Source: Prevotella sp. UBA2754 (GTDB lineage: Bacteria; Bacteroidota; Bacteroidia; Bacteroidales; Bacteroidaceae). Taken from it: DNA of 64,000 nucleotides. Position numbers and translations under genes: made by a program. Below are positions 1 to 9,283 of the stretch, piece after piece. How positions within the stretch are numbered: the first letter of the stretch is position 1; every line of letters starts with the position of its first letter. The notes under the pieces are model-generated. The model ran no database searches. It saw nothing but the letters and a program-made list of their open reading frames with translations, and had not been told where the DNA came from. The stretch lies in contig DEJG01000023.1 in the NCBI GenBank assembly GCA_002353295.1, positions 1 to 64,000 of the forward strand. The letters are read 5' to 3'.

Positions 1-147
1 GAGAAAATTATCAGCGCTCTTGATATAAATCAAGAAGAAAAAAGGCTATACATTATTATATTATATAGCATGCCAAGCCTGTCTGACTTAAACTACATTG
101 TAAATCTTGGGGGGACTCAATTTGGCTCGAGTCAAATCCACTTCTGA
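1..147 (+). CDS. possible C-terminal end of a hypothetical protein (5' partial)
   Basis: Frame 1 is open from the first base to a TGA at 145-147. Its composition looks coding rather than random (acidic and hydrophobic blocks such as EKIISALD and LYIIILYSMPSLSDLNY). The last codons run into the inverted-repeat cluster at 109-182. The family is not recognised. It is on the same strand as the AAA+ operon downstream, but more than 300 nt separate them. The alternative is that this is only intergenic DNA with a chance open frame; the start lies outside the window, so I cannot decide. Confidence 0.35.
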   Translation, partial: EKIISALDINQEEKRLYIIILYSMPSLSDLNYIVNLGGTQFGSSQIHF

Positions 148-182
148 CTCGAGCCAAATCACGATTTGACTCGAGGCCCCCC
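109..182. repeat. nested inverted repeats with alternative hairpins
   Basis: Positions 121-133 (TTTGGCTCGAGTC) are perfectly complementary to 146-158, giving a 13-bp stem with a 12-nt loop. The overlapping segment 126-138 is equally complementary to 163-175, and the G-run 109-114 can pair with the C-run 177-182. The same 5' arm can therefore choose between two 3' arms. A short T-run follows (183-186). It could be a terminator for the upstream gene, a processing site or a palindromic repeat unit. Confidence 0.6.
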
Positions 183-235
183 TTTTATGAGGTCACGTTG
201 CTACACAAATTGATAATCACTTATTTCTTAAAATA

Positions 236-267
236 TTTGGAAATATCAAAGAAAATTACGATATTTG
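236..267 (+). promoter_or_regulatory. weak candidate promoter for the AAA+/kinase operon
   Basis: A TTTG (236-239) is followed after 20 nt by GATATTTG (260-267), one mismatch from the Bacteroidota -7 consensus TAnnTTTG. It would leave a leader of about 200 nt before the first gene at 482. Apart from this element I see no other clear feature between 183 and 481. Confidence 0.3.
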
Positions 268-481
268 TAGCGTTCATGGCGAAACTCGGAGTCTTCGAAC
301 AGGAGTGAAGGGCTAGGACGCATATTTGTGGAAAGACGTTCACAAGGCTTTTTGTCTTTAGCTACATAGAAAGTAGCAGGACGAGTAACCAAGTACAGAC
401 TCTCACGTTTTTTCATATCTATGGACACCAATAACTAAAAATAGCGACCAAGTTCTGTGAGTTTACTTGGATGAGATTGAT

Positions 482-1171
482 ATGAAAATGATAGATATTC
501 TGAAGCAAGCTGAGAACTTAGCAAATGACGAAGAAAAGCTTTCGTTTCTGGCAAAGTTCATTGGCGATAACTACGATGAATTGGAGACAAGAGATTTTAT
601 CCAGTTGCTGACACCCTTAGTAGATATTACAAAACGGATGTATGAGCATGAACAAAACCAAGATACTTTATCAGACTATTCAACGGCACTGACAAAGTTG
701 GCCGAGTATTATATCAAGGACGAGCAAACATGGAAGGCGACCCCTTTACTTGAAAAGGCCGAGGAACTTGTGCGTGAGTGTGCCGATTCAGAGGAGAATG
801 CGCCATGGAAATTCAATACTTATAGTCAGATTGCCGAATGCTATACTACCAATCAGCGCCGCCCGATGGCAAAGAAAGCTTACCAGCAGGCGCTCCTATA
901 TGCCACCTCTGAGGAAGACAAGGAGGATTGCGAGTACAGTTTGAATCGGCTGGAGAATCCAACACTGCGGTACGACCCTATAGAGGACAGCGAGGTTTAT
1001 CTGTCCGTGATTGACGAAGTAGAGTGCCGACTCCATGAAGAACTTAAAGGTGAGCCACGACACATGGGTTTCTGTTTCCGCTATTGGTCTGCTAAACGAG
1101 CTTTATTAGCAGAATACGGCATAGAATGGCGTTCGCCTGGAGTTATGAATCCAAGAGTAATATTTGACTAA
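482..1171 (+). CDS. TPR-like helical protein, first gene of the AAA+/kinase operon
   Basis: The 229-residue protein is acidic and almost entirely helical, with TPR-like helix pairs in the middle. It ends in a distinct box (MGFCFRYW near residues 191-198, then W-R-S-P and M-N-P near the C-terminus) that looks like a conserved family signature, but I cannot name the family. There is no signal peptide, so it should be cytoplasmic. I prefer the ATG at 482; a TTG at 467 in the same frame would add five residues. The next gene starts 12 nt after its stop, so it is probably co-transcribed. It may be an adaptor or substrate partner for the ATPases downstream (inference). Confidence 0.75.
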   Translation: MKMIDILKQAENLANDEEKLSFLAKFIGDNYDELETRDFIQLLTPLVDITKRMYEHEQNQDTLSDYSTALTKLAEYYIKDEQTWKATPLLEKAEELVRECADSEENAPWKFNTYSQIAECYTTNQRRPMAKKAYQQALLYATSEEDKEDCEYSLNRLENPTLRYDPIEDSEVYLSVIDEVECRLHEELKGEPRHMGFCFRYWSAKRALLAEYGIEWRSPGVMNPRVIFD

Positions 1172-1183
1172 AACGATGTAACG

Positions 1184-1861
1184 ATGGCTAGCGAGAAGTT
1201 TTCCATCAAATCTGGTGAGAAAGTGATGCTGAGTGAAGGGACACACGGCATTGATATGAAACTGACGCCATCTGACGATGCACTACAACCATGCAGTAGT
1301 TATTTTTGGGATGCCCCGCAACTACCGTCTGAGGATATGTATCCCTTCACAACAGATGAAAACAACAACAAATTCCCCATGCAGTTCATCTGCCAGATTA
1401 ACTGCGAGGATCTTCCCGATAATGACAGACTGCCCAAACGAGGGATGCTCTGGTTCTTCGGTGAGATAGACTACTTTCTCGGCTACGATGTAAAGCAGCC
1501 TTACGGACTGGGCAAATGGCCTGAACATGCTGTCAGAGTCATCTATGCCGATGTGGCTTTGTCCAATTTAAAACGCGTAAATCCTTTCCAAGAGGATGAT
1601 ATGATACCGCCTCATGCCATCACCTTCTCTGAAGGACCAGAGCGTAGGGAGGGTTTCCGACTTCTAGGCAACCCCTACGAGGAAGATGTAGACAACGAGT
1701 TTGGAACCGGGTGGGTACAGCTGTTGCAGTTGGATACTGATGCTAACGACTATTTCGACCTGCGTTTCTATGACATGGGATTGCTCTATCTGATGATTAA
1801 TGTCGATCAATTGCAGGAGGGTATATTCTCTCGCATACAACCTTATATGACATCTCTATGA
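1184..1861 (+). CDS. YwqG-like protein (DUF1963)
   Basis: The 225-residue protein carries the features of the DUF1963/YwqG family: a central beta-strand block with FICQINCEDLP and LPKRGMLWFF (around residues 68-92) and a C-terminal block with LLQLDTD, then D-x-G-L-L-Y-L-M-I (around residues 185-207). No enzymatic activity is established for the family; relatives often occur near toxin-immunity genes of the SUKH type. It is predicted to be cytoplasmic. It is second in the operon, 12 nt after the first gene and 25 nt before the next. Confidence 0.75.
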   Translation: MASEKFSIKSGEKVMLSEGTHGIDMKLTPSDDALQPCSSYFWDAPQLPSEDMYPFTTDENNNKFPMQFICQINCEDLPDNDRLPKRGMLWFFGEIDYFLGYDVKQPYGLGKWPEHAVRVIYADVALSNLKRVNPFQEDDMIPPHAITFSEGPERREGFRLLGNPYEEDVDNEFGTGWVQLLQLDTDANDYFDLRFYDMGLLYLMINVDQLQEGIFSRIQPYMTSL

Positions 1862-1886
1862 AACAGGACCTAAAAACTATATTACC

Positions 1887-3707
1887 ATGCAGAAAGGAAA
1901 GAACTGGGAATACCAGAAGATGCATCAGATGTTGAGCCAGATACACTATGCTGGTTTTATGTTCTTTACAAGATGCGATGATTTCATGTGCGACCTGCTC
2001 TCTAATCAGTCTGCAGTCGATATGGATCTGCTGAATGCATCAGAATCTGATAATGAAGATAAGGCCCAGGTTATCAAGGCAGTGGATATGTATCTTAATT
2101 TATGGTCGGGAGGAGATGACGAACTGGAGGAAATAGACACATCAGACTTTTCGCCTGAAGAGTTGATCGACTATGCCGAGAGCCTGCTATTTGTAAGATT
2201 TGCCCCTAAGCACTCAGGATATATTCTTGACGAGTACGAATCGCGGAAAGGTGACCTTCAGCCAGCAGACTCGCTGGAAATTCGTGCCAACACCCTGCGC
2301 TGTATGTTGGGACTTCCTGATGATGTGCAAACAGTGATGGACTACTATGAGCTGCTACAGCCACATTTGAAGAATCTTCCAGATCAGGCTGCCATATGGG
2401 CTGCATGTAAATTCCTGTTGCTTTGGAATCTGGTACGAAAGAATTATTCAAATGACACGACCTCGATGTCATCCCGCGCTAAAGAGGCTTTCAGTACTTT
2501 CAATTCGATATTGAAGTCTTATGATGCTGATGATTATGGAAGTGTTCTTTTGCTCCAACTCTGTTTCTACAATCTCTGCAGTACCACCGAATATTGTGTG
2601 CAGGATATGCTCTACAGAGGCCAACACGAACAGGTTGAAGAGGCTATGAAGGCATTGAGATATGCAATGGACTCCATGAAGCAAACCCATCAGAACACTC
2701 CTGTGACCTTTATTGCTTATTCACTAGGCTATGCCGTGTTAAGTTTCTTCTATGAACAGCATGGCGATACGTTCCGCGCCTTTTATTTCACTAAGCAGCA
2801 TGAGTATGCCATCTACATGGTCCATCAGCGTTTCCCGGAACATTTCAATGAGTTGTCGCGTCGCTATGCTGTCGCACTCAGTAATACGGGCTGGCTCCTA
2901 ATGACCATGTATCATCAAAACGAGGAAGCCGAGAAAGAGTTTGATAAAGCGATGGTGATATTCAAGAAGATCTTTAAAACTGCCCCTTCGGATTTATACG
3001 CAGACGACCTTCTCAAATGTGCCTACCGCCAGATGTCCATCTTGCGACAGAAAGGACTTCAGGCAGAAAGCATTGACTTAGGAAAGGAGAGCCTCAAATT
3101 GGTAGAAGAACATCCAGAGGTAAGGCCAAGTCTTCAGGCAACCAGTAATATTCATGACGAATTAGGCGATGCTTATGCTTCGCTGGGCCAGACAGAAGAA
3201 GCCTATGAGGAGATGCGACATGCCGGCATGGGCTATAAACGTCTGCATGATGCTGACCCGGAGAATGAGAATCTGATGCGCGATGTGATTATCAATGGTA
3301 TCCGAAAGGCCCAGTTGCAGCTCTTCAATGCCAATCAACCTGCTGAGGCACTGAACGTATTGGATGGGATCGAGTCTCTTATGAACGAAGCACTGACGCA
3401 ACAGCCCGATTCCACGAAGGTACGTGATTTGGCGATGAACTATTTTGTATGCTTGTCCCAGACCTATATGGCTTTGGGTGATGTGAAGATGGCATCCATG
3501 TTGCGCGATGCTGTCGTCAAACGTTTGTATGGTGACCTGATGGATCATCCCAACCAAAATGACTTTCATCTGTTAATGGATTGTCTTAACAGACTTCGCA
3601 ATATGGCCCTCCGTACCAACTGCACCCAATTGGCAGAAGAGTGTGACGGGTATATCCAAGGTATTAAACAGCAACTCATTGAAAAAAGATTGATAAGATA
3701 TGAATAG
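1887..3707 (+). CDS. large tetratricopeptide-repeat protein
   Basis: The 606-residue protein is helical throughout, with TPR-like repeats clearest in the second half. Examples are SNTGWLLMTMYHQNEEAEKE near residue 331, then DELGDAYASLGQTEEAYEEM and a later CLSQTYMALGDVKMA block. There is no signal peptide or transmembrane segment, so it should be a cytoplasmic scaffold. Its last codons overlap the start of the first AAA+ gene by 8 nt, which implies translational coupling and a fixed ratio with that ATPase. Whether it feeds substrates to the ATPase is inference. Confidence 0.8.
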   Translation: MQKGKNWEYQKMHQMLSQIHYAGFMFFTRCDDFMCDLLSNQSAVDMDLLNASESDNEDKAQVIKAVDMYLNLWSGGDDELEEIDTSDFSPEELIDYAESLLFVRFAPKHSGYILDEYESRKGDLQPADSLEIRANTLRCMLGLPDDVQTVMDYYELLQPHLKNLPDQAAIWAACKFLLLWNLVRKNYSNDTTSMSSRAKEAFSTFNSILKSYDADDYGSVLLLQLCFYNLCSTTEYCVQDMLYRGQHEQVEEAMKALRYAMDSMKQTHQNTPVTFIAYSLGYAVLSFFYEQHGDTFRAFYFTKQHEYAIYMVHQRFPEHFNELSRRYAVALSNTGWLLMTMYHQNEEAEKEFDKAMVIFKKIFKTAPSDLYADDLLKCAYRQMSILRQKGLQAESIDLGKESLKLVEEHPEVRPSLQATSNIHDELGDAYASLGQTEEAYEEMRHAGMGYKRLHDADPENENLMRDVIINGIRKAQLQLFNANQPAEALNVLDGIESLMNEALTQQPDSTKVRDLAMNYFVCLSQTYMALGDVKMASMLRDAVVKRLYGDLMDHPNQNDFHLLMDCLNRLRNMALRTNCTQLAEECDGYIQGIKQQLIEKRLIRYE

Positions 3708-6186
3708 TCCCATTAATCTTCTTGACTTCGCTCCTGCTGCTTTCAAGGAGCATAGAGAATATTTAAGGCGTGTCGTTGCCTATAATTATGCTCGCATGGA
3801 GGAAGAATACCCCATGCTCGACAATGTGATAGTAGGCCATCACTATGTCATCACTGGTAATGTGGGGGTGGGGAAAAACGATGCAGCCCATGCCCTCTTC
3901 CACGAGATAAGGCGTATGGAGCAAGTGAGGACGTTTGTGGAAAGGGATGCGCTGAAGCTCTTCGACCCTAACGATGGATTCTCTTCCAGTTTACAAGAAC
4001 TGACGGATAGCAGTAGTAATACGATGGTTTTCATCAGCAATGCACACATGCTTGGTATGAAAGGGGCTGTCAATTCACAGAGTGGAATTGATATCCTTTG
4101 CAATGCTGTCAAGGAACTCAAGGAATGTATCATCGTCTTGGCAGGTCAGCGAAGCAGGCTGATGGAACTCATCAATTCCAACGAACAGGCAAAACAGGCT
4201 TTCTCCCGCATCTTCCATTTCAGCGATCTCCCTGTTAAGGCACTATATGACTATGCCATATCAACACTCAAAACGTATCAAATCAAGATCTCTGATAAAG
4301 CATGCCGGAAATTGGAGCATTACTTAAAATATGCCTATTCCATGCGTGGTAACCAATTTACCAATAGTCTTTTTGTTGAGCAGTTGATAGAGAGTACCAT
4401 TTTGCCTCGTATGATGGACAGGACGGTAGGTGAACATGTAGAAGGTTTTACAGGAGCTGATTTGAAGAATACCCAAGTTGAAGCTGCTGATATCCCAGAA
4501 GTGATCTTGCCAGACCCCACCCCTGCTATTCAGAAACTGAACTCGCTGGTAGGTCTCGACAACATCAAGAAGCGCATATTAGACCACACCTCATTGGTAA
4601 GACTGAATAAAATACGCTCAGAACATGGCCTGTATAATAAAATGCCTCCTATGCATATGGTATTTACCGGTAATCCAGGAACCGGCAAGACCACCATTGC
4701 CAAATATCTTGGAGAGATATATCATGGCATCGGGGTGCTCTCCAGTGGCCATGTGGTAGAGACAGAACGTTCGAAACTTATTGGACGTTTCTTCGGTGAT
4801 GCAGAGACGTTTACACTTGAGGCTCTGCGAAAGGCTTCGGGTGGCATTCTTTTTATAGATGAGGCATATACGCTGTTCGTCAAGGCCGATGATACGAAAG
4901 ACTATGGCTTGCGTGTCATTGAGACGCTGCTTACTTTCCTGTCCCAAGATGAACCAGACGTCATGGTGATATTGGCAGGATATACTAAGGAGATGAACGA
5001 GATGCTGGAGTCGAACCCTGGACTGAAGAGCCGTTTCCCGTATGTCTTCGAGTTTGAAGACTATACACCGGCCCAACTGTTTCAAATTGGGAAGATGGTG
5101 TTGGAGCACGAGAACTACCAACTGACTCCTGAGGCGGAAAAGAAACTCTCCGACTATATCATTGACGAGTACAATCATAAGGACGAGCACTTTGGCAACG
5201 GACGCTTCATCACCCGTCTGATTACTACGCAAATCATACCCTCGTTGAGTCGTAGACTGATGACAGTACCTGCCGACCAACTGACGAATGACATTTTGGT
5301 GCGGATAGAGGCTTGTGATGTGCCATCTGTTAGACGACACGGCTTACACCTAGAGGCCTTTGACGAGTTGATGCTACGGTCAGCTCTTGAGAAACTCGAC
5401 TCGTTGGTTGGACTAGACACAGTCAAGAAAGCGCTCCACGACTATGTCACAATCTCTTGTCTTCAACACAAGCAAGATACATTGGTACTCAAGCCTGCCA
5501 ACCTGTGTTGGGAGTTCATTGGGAGCACTGGTACCGGCAAGAGCACGGTAGCTGAGATATTGGCTGAGATTCTGCAGGGATTGGGTATTCTCAAACAAGG
5601 TCATGTTGTGAGTGTCAATGCCGAAGAATTGGCAGGCAACGACAACTACCAGGTATTGGAACGTGCCATCAAGAAAGCTGACGACGGTCTGCTCTTTCTC
5701 GACATGGATGCCCCCAATTACCAAAAAGACCAGTTTGCGAGTCTTCGCATGTGGGTACTTTCCAAGATTATAGAGCGCCATCAAACTACCGCACTGGTCG
5801 TTGCCCAAGTAACCAGTGGCGAGGAAGCCATTGCCAAGAGTCTGGCTGCCGGTGGTGTGGCCTCCTATCACAACTCCATTATCTTCGATGATTTTACGAC
5901 CGATCAGTTATCTGCAATTTTGCGTTATCTGCTTCGTCATGATTATCAACTCGAAGTCTCTGCCGATGCCAATAAGAAGCTGACAGCTTTTGTTCGGAAT
6001 ATCAAAAACGATGATTCGAAGTCGGCTCCCGTATCAGCCCGCACCATGCAGCATCTGTCACAGGCGATTGCAATGACAGCCCAATTGAGAATTGCATCGG
6101 ATGACAGCTCTGCCTCAGAGGTCATTGCGGAGGATGTGGATCACTTTGAGTGGACGCGTCAGTCGTCAGGAAGAATAGGTTTCTAG
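3700..6186 (+). CDS. triple-module CbbX/CfxQ-type AAA+ ATPase (ATPase 1)
   Basis: The 828-residue protein contains three AAA+ modules. Module 1 is degenerate: the Walker A is GNVGVGKN (53-60, Asn in place of Thr/Ser) and the Walker B region reads VFISNAH (110-116) without the Asp-Glu pair. Module 2 is canonical, with GNPGTGKTT (324-332), ILFIDEAY (383-390), sensor-like ILAGYT (424-429) and an arginine finger in NPGLKSRF (439-446). Module 3 has a good Walker A (GSTGTGKST, 608-616) but LLFLDMD (664-670) in place of the D-E. Module 2 resembles CbbX/CfxQ, SpoVK and the EccA AAA+ domain, all hexameric remodelling ATPases. Probably only module 2 hydrolyses ATP efficiently while the others bind nucleotide or act structurally. 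It has no membrane segment. Confidence 0.88.
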   Translation: MNSPINLLDFAPAAFKEHREYLRRVVAYNYARMEEEYPMLDNVIVGHHYVITGNVGVGKNDAAHALFHEIRRMEQVRTFVERDALKLFDPNDGFSSSLQELTDSSSNTMVFISNAHMLGMKGAVNSQSGIDILCNAVKELKECIIVLAGQRSRLMELINSNEQAKQAFSRIFHFSDLPVKALYDYAISTLKTYQIKISDKACRKLEHYLKYAYSMRGNQFTNSLFVEQLIESTILPRMMDRTVGEHVEGFTGADLKNTQVEAADIPEVILPDPTPAIQKLNSLVGLDNIKKRILDHTSLVRLNKIRSEHGLYNKMPPMHMVFTGNPGTGKTTIAKYLGEIYHGIGVLSSGHVVETERSKLIGRFFGDAETFTLEALRKASGGILFIDEAYTLFVKADDTKDYGLRVIETLLTFLSQDEPDVMVILAGYTKEMNEMLESNPGLKSRFPYVFEFEDYTPAQLFQIGKMVLEHENYQLTPEAEKKLSDYIIDEYNHKDEHFGNGRFITRLITTQIIPSLSRRLMTVPADQLTNDILVRIEACDVPSVRRHGLHLEAFDELMLRSALEKLDSLVGLDTVKKALHDYVTISCLQHKQDTLVLKPANLCWEFIGSTGTGKSTVAEILAEILQGLGILKQGHVVSVNAEELAGNDNYQVLERAIKKADDGLLFLDMDAPNYQKDQFASLRMWVLSKIIERHQTTALVVAQVTSGEEAIAKSLAAGGVASYHNSIIFDDFTTDQLSAILRYLLRHDYQLEVSADANKKLTAFVRNIKNDDSKSAPVSARTMQHLSQAIAMTAQLRIASDDSSASEVIAEDVDHFEWTRQSSGRIGF

Positions 6187-6211
6187 TTTATTACTTTAAA
6201 CCCCTATAGCT

Positions 6212-6922
6212 ATGAATCCAGAAAATACGCAATATCAAGAGCAAGGACAGAAGCAGACTCTCAAGAAAATCCGTTACGTGGGAGGCATGAGTATGGAGTG
6301 CCCTCATTGTGGTGAGTCTGTTGACTCTCATTTGGAACTTTGCCCGGCATGTGGCAGGCCGCTCCATGCTGACCATTGTACCTTCTGTGGTGCCCGAATG
6401 GAGCCAGGCGAGAAGTTCTGCTCAGAGTGTGGCAATGGTATTGGTGGCATCAAATGTCCCAAGTGTGGCACATTGAACTATCGCAGCTTCTGCAAGAAGT
6501 GTAACGAGCCTCTTGACGACTTGGCTCAGGAAGCCATGCAGCAGGCGGAGGCCGATCCGGCCTATCAGGAAGTGAAACAGCAGGTCAAGGAGTTGGAAGA
6601 GATAGCAGAGAAGATGGAGAGCGAACCTGCTGCAGAAAAAGAATTCTCGTTGAAACTGGCGCAACTCAGTGATGCCGTTCAGCGGATGCAACCGCCTCCT
6701 AATATGACGCCTCAGATGCAGCGCACTTTCTACTGTGCCCGTGACGTTAAACGCCTGACGAAGACAAAGGTGGTTAAGGAGATTCGTAATGGTTGGGTGT
6801 GCAATTACTGTGGCTGCACTCACATTTGTCCAAACGATTGTGTAAAACCTCAGCTCGGTGGCAAGTGGATTATCGAGAGAGTGGAGGAAGAACAGATAGT
6901 GGAAACATGGACCAAAGAATAA
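6212..6922 (+). CDS. multi-zinc-ribbon protein
   Basis: The 236-residue protein starts with three consecutive zinc ribbons. The CxxC pairs are at residues 30/33, 44/47, 56/59, 70/73, 82/85 and 94/97. A helical, Glu/Gln-rich middle (about 100-165) and a C-terminal cysteine cluster (CNYCGC..C...C) follow. It is predicted to be cytoplasmic. Zinc ribbons recur in four proteins of this operon, which suggests a shared docking surface or a redox/metal sensing role. The specific function is unknown. It lies between the first AAA+ gene and the kinase gene with gaps of 25 and 12 nt. Confidence 0.8.
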   Translation: MNPENTQYQEQGQKQTLKKIRYVGGMSMECPHCGESVDSHLELCPACGRPLHADHCTFCGARMEPGEKFCSECGNGIGGIKCPKCGTLNYRSFCKKCNEPLDDLAQEAMQQAEADPAYQEVKQQVKELEEIAEKMESEPAAEKEFSLKLAQLSDAVQRMQPPPNMTPQMQRTFYCARDVKRLTKTKVVKEIRNGWVCNYCGCTHICPNDCVKPQLGGKWIIERVEEEQIVETWTKE

Positions 6923-6934
6923 AGCATATAGATT

Positions 6935-9283
6935 ATGGCAAATAACAACGATAATAATGACCTGCAGGATCTGGAGCATCTGATGGATGCCCCTACCCCA
7001 ATGGATGATGATACAGATGAGGCGACCTATCAGACGAGTATTGATTGTGGATTGCCTGAGGAAAACGATGAAGAGGGCGACCTGACTTTCGAGTTGGATC
7101 ATTATACATGTATTAACGGGAAATTGATACGCAAAGGCGAGAACGGCCATGCGGACATCTATTATGTAAATGAGGATACTACTTATGAAGAGATAGTTCT
7201 AAAACTCTATCAGCCAGGCAAAGAGCCTAAGGATATGAGCGCCTTTGTAAGATTGCATGAAAACTATAGGTTTAGTGCAGATCCCAAATCATTCCATCTG
7301 CTCCCGCTGATGGATTACGGCTATTATCAGGATCCTGAGACGGGTAAGGAAAGATTCTATGAACTGACCCCCTATATGCAAGGTGGCTCACTCAACGGTA
7401 TTCCTGCGAATACTTCTGCTGAAACGCTGAAGGATATCATCTTTTCCATTGCCAAGGCTTTATATATCTTGCATCAGACATGGGATATGGCGCATGGGGA
7501 TGTGAAGCTGAGCAATCTTTTCCTGACGAAGAAGGAGGACGGTCAGATTCTGCTTGGTGACTATGATAGTTTAACAGGAGAGGAAAACCATAAATGTGAT
7601 TATGTTCAACTTGCGGAAATGCTGAGTCGTTTCAAGGTTGCCCAGACACCCGAGTTTCAGAAACTGATCAATCGTCTGAAAACGGCCGATGGAAGTGAGT
7701 GGACCTCGACGTTGATTGGCGAATGGTTTGAAGAGACGGAAGGTGAGGACTCGGTACATGGAACAAAGGCTATCTGTCAGATGCCTTACGAAGATATCGT
7801 CTATTTAGCCGAAATAGATGTCTCACGTCAGAACCATATGACTTTCCCGAATTGGACTACTGACATCTGCACCTATGCAGAACTATTGAGCCAAAGTGGC
7901 TATGAAGAACAGGGTGATTGGGTAGAGGATTGCAATGCGGGCGAAGGATGTGCACCATATACGACATATATTCACAATTGGAAACAAGTGTATGGGCTTA
8001 AGGAAGAGGCCAAGCCTCCCCGCTTTTCTTTTCTCATAAAAGATTTAGAGAGCTTAGAATCTCTTTATACTGACGATGCCATCAAGACCATGCTTCGTGA
8101 AAAAACGCTGAAAGACTGGATTACTATTTTCTTCCATGAGAATCCCTGGAAGCCGTTTACCGAAGAGTATGAATATGAGCATGAGGTGGAAAGGTATCTT
8201 GAGTATATCCGCAAACTGGACCCTGATGATGAGAACGTCAGACGCTTGGACGAGGCCAGGGCGACCATCATGTCGGATGTGAGTGCGTTGGGAAACCAGA
8301 ACACCTGGAAATGGGACATCAGGTTCACGCAGGCGGTCTGTGGTCTGCTCTTTGTCATCCCCGCGCTGATATTTACCTGGTGGATGATTTTCAAAGGACT
8401 GCCTTTCGAGGGTAATCCGTACTCACCTACGATAGGAGGCGGTGTCGTTATCGCAGGCTGCATCGTAGGCATCATCCTGTATTATAGCTTAAGGGACAAT
8501 GACGACAGCAATGGTTGCGGATGTCTGCTGGCAGGCCTTGGAGGAGCCATCATCTTCGGCGTGATATTATACTTGACATTGAAGTTTATGTCGGTCATTC
8601 TGGCCGTCTTGCCTTGGTTGTGCGTGATTTTGATGCTGGGACTTGGTGTCTGGGTCTATTTTATCATATTTAACGAAGACCTTGAAACAATAGATGTGGA
8701 TCCCCTGAATGATCCCGATATGTGGACTGTGCAACCACTCTATTATGCCTTTGATACGAGCAAACAAGGGTATGAGTATCGTCAACAGGACTTATACAGA
8801 GGTCTTCCTTCTCAGTATCGGGATGGATTGAAGAAAATGGTCTTGATGATGATCGTTCCCATCCTTCTGGCTTGGGGAGCATTCTGGGGTTACAAAGCCA
8901 TCTCACCTGAGTTTGGCGGAAAGAAAATCGTAACAATTGAGGAACGTCTTGACAAATACGCAGGAGAATGGAGTGGTACTTTCGACGAGAAACCTGCCAC
9001 CATGCAGATCTTAAGTACACGTCCTGACAGTTTCAGTCTGTCAATCACGGTGACCTACCAGAAAGCCGTAACCCAGACCTTTACGGGTAAGTTGGATGGT
9101 TTGATTGATCTTAACCTTGAAAACGATACGCCCGATGATAATGTCTTGGATGGCAGTTTGGATATAACAATCAATTATGATCATCCGGACTCTTTCCATG
9201 GTAAATATAAAAATTATACTACAGAGAAGACATGTCTTTTCAGTTTCAAAAAAATAAAAGCAGAAAATGATTCAGTGCAATAA
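6935..9283 (+). CDS. membrane-anchored protein-kinase-like protein
   Basis: The 782-residue protein has an acidic N-terminal tail and then a eukaryotic-like kinase fold. It shows a glycine-loop region (KGENGHADIYYV, 67-78), the VAIK-type Lys in IVLKLY (K90), the catalytic loop HGDVKLSN (187-194, with D189 and N194), and a DFG-equivalent G-D-Y-D (208-211) in which Asp is kept but Phe-Gly is not. A helical linker (about 360-450), several transmembrane helices (about 465-580 and one near 645) and a C-terminal beta-rich extracytoplasmic domain follow. It is probably a Ser/Thr kinase or atypical kinase that signals to or from the membrane. The FHA protein in the same operon is the obvious reader. 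The stop overlaps the next gene by 17 nt. Confidence 0.8.
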   Translation: MANNNDNNDLQDLEHLMDAPTPMDDDTDEATYQTSIDCGLPEENDEEGDLTFELDHYTCINGKLIRKGENGHADIYYVNEDTTYEEIVLKLYQPGKEPKDMSAFVRLHENYRFSADPKSFHLLPLMDYGYYQDPETGKERFYELTPYMQGGSLNGIPANTSAETLKDIIFSIAKALYILHQTWDMAHGDVKLSNLFLTKKEDGQILLGDYDSLTGEENHKCDYVQLAEMLSRFKVAQTPEFQKLINRLKTADGSEWTSTLIGEWFEETEGEDSVHGTKAICQMPYEDIVYLAEIDVSRQNHMTFPNWTTDICTYAELLSQSGYEEQGDWVEDCNAGEGCAPYTTYIHNWKQVYGLKEEAKPPRFSFLIKDLESLESLYTDDAIKTMLREKTLKDWITIFFHENPWKPFTEEYEYEHEVERYLEYIRKLDPDDENVRRLDEARATIMSDVSALGNQNTWKWDIRFTQAVCGLLFVIPALIFTWWMIFKGLPFEGNPYSPTIGGGVVIAGCIVGIILYYSLRDNDDSNGCGCLLAGLGGAIIFGVILYLTLKFMSVILAVLPWLCVILMLGLGVWVYFIIFNEDLETIDVDPLNDPDMWTVQPLYYAFDTSKQGYEYRQQDLYRGLPSQYRDGLKKMVLMMIVPILLAWGAFWGYKAISPEFGGKKIVTIEERLDKYAGEWSGTFDEKPATMQILSTRPDSFSLSITVTYQKAVTQTFTGKLDGLIDLNLENDTPDDNVLDGSLDITINYDHPDSFHGKYKNYTTEKTCLFSFKKIKAENDSVQ

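Noticed and set aside
246..431. Minus-strand open frame of 61 codons upstream of the AAA+ operon
   Set aside because: It has no ribosome-binding or promoter context on that strand, no recognisable family, and overlaps the candidate leader of the operon.
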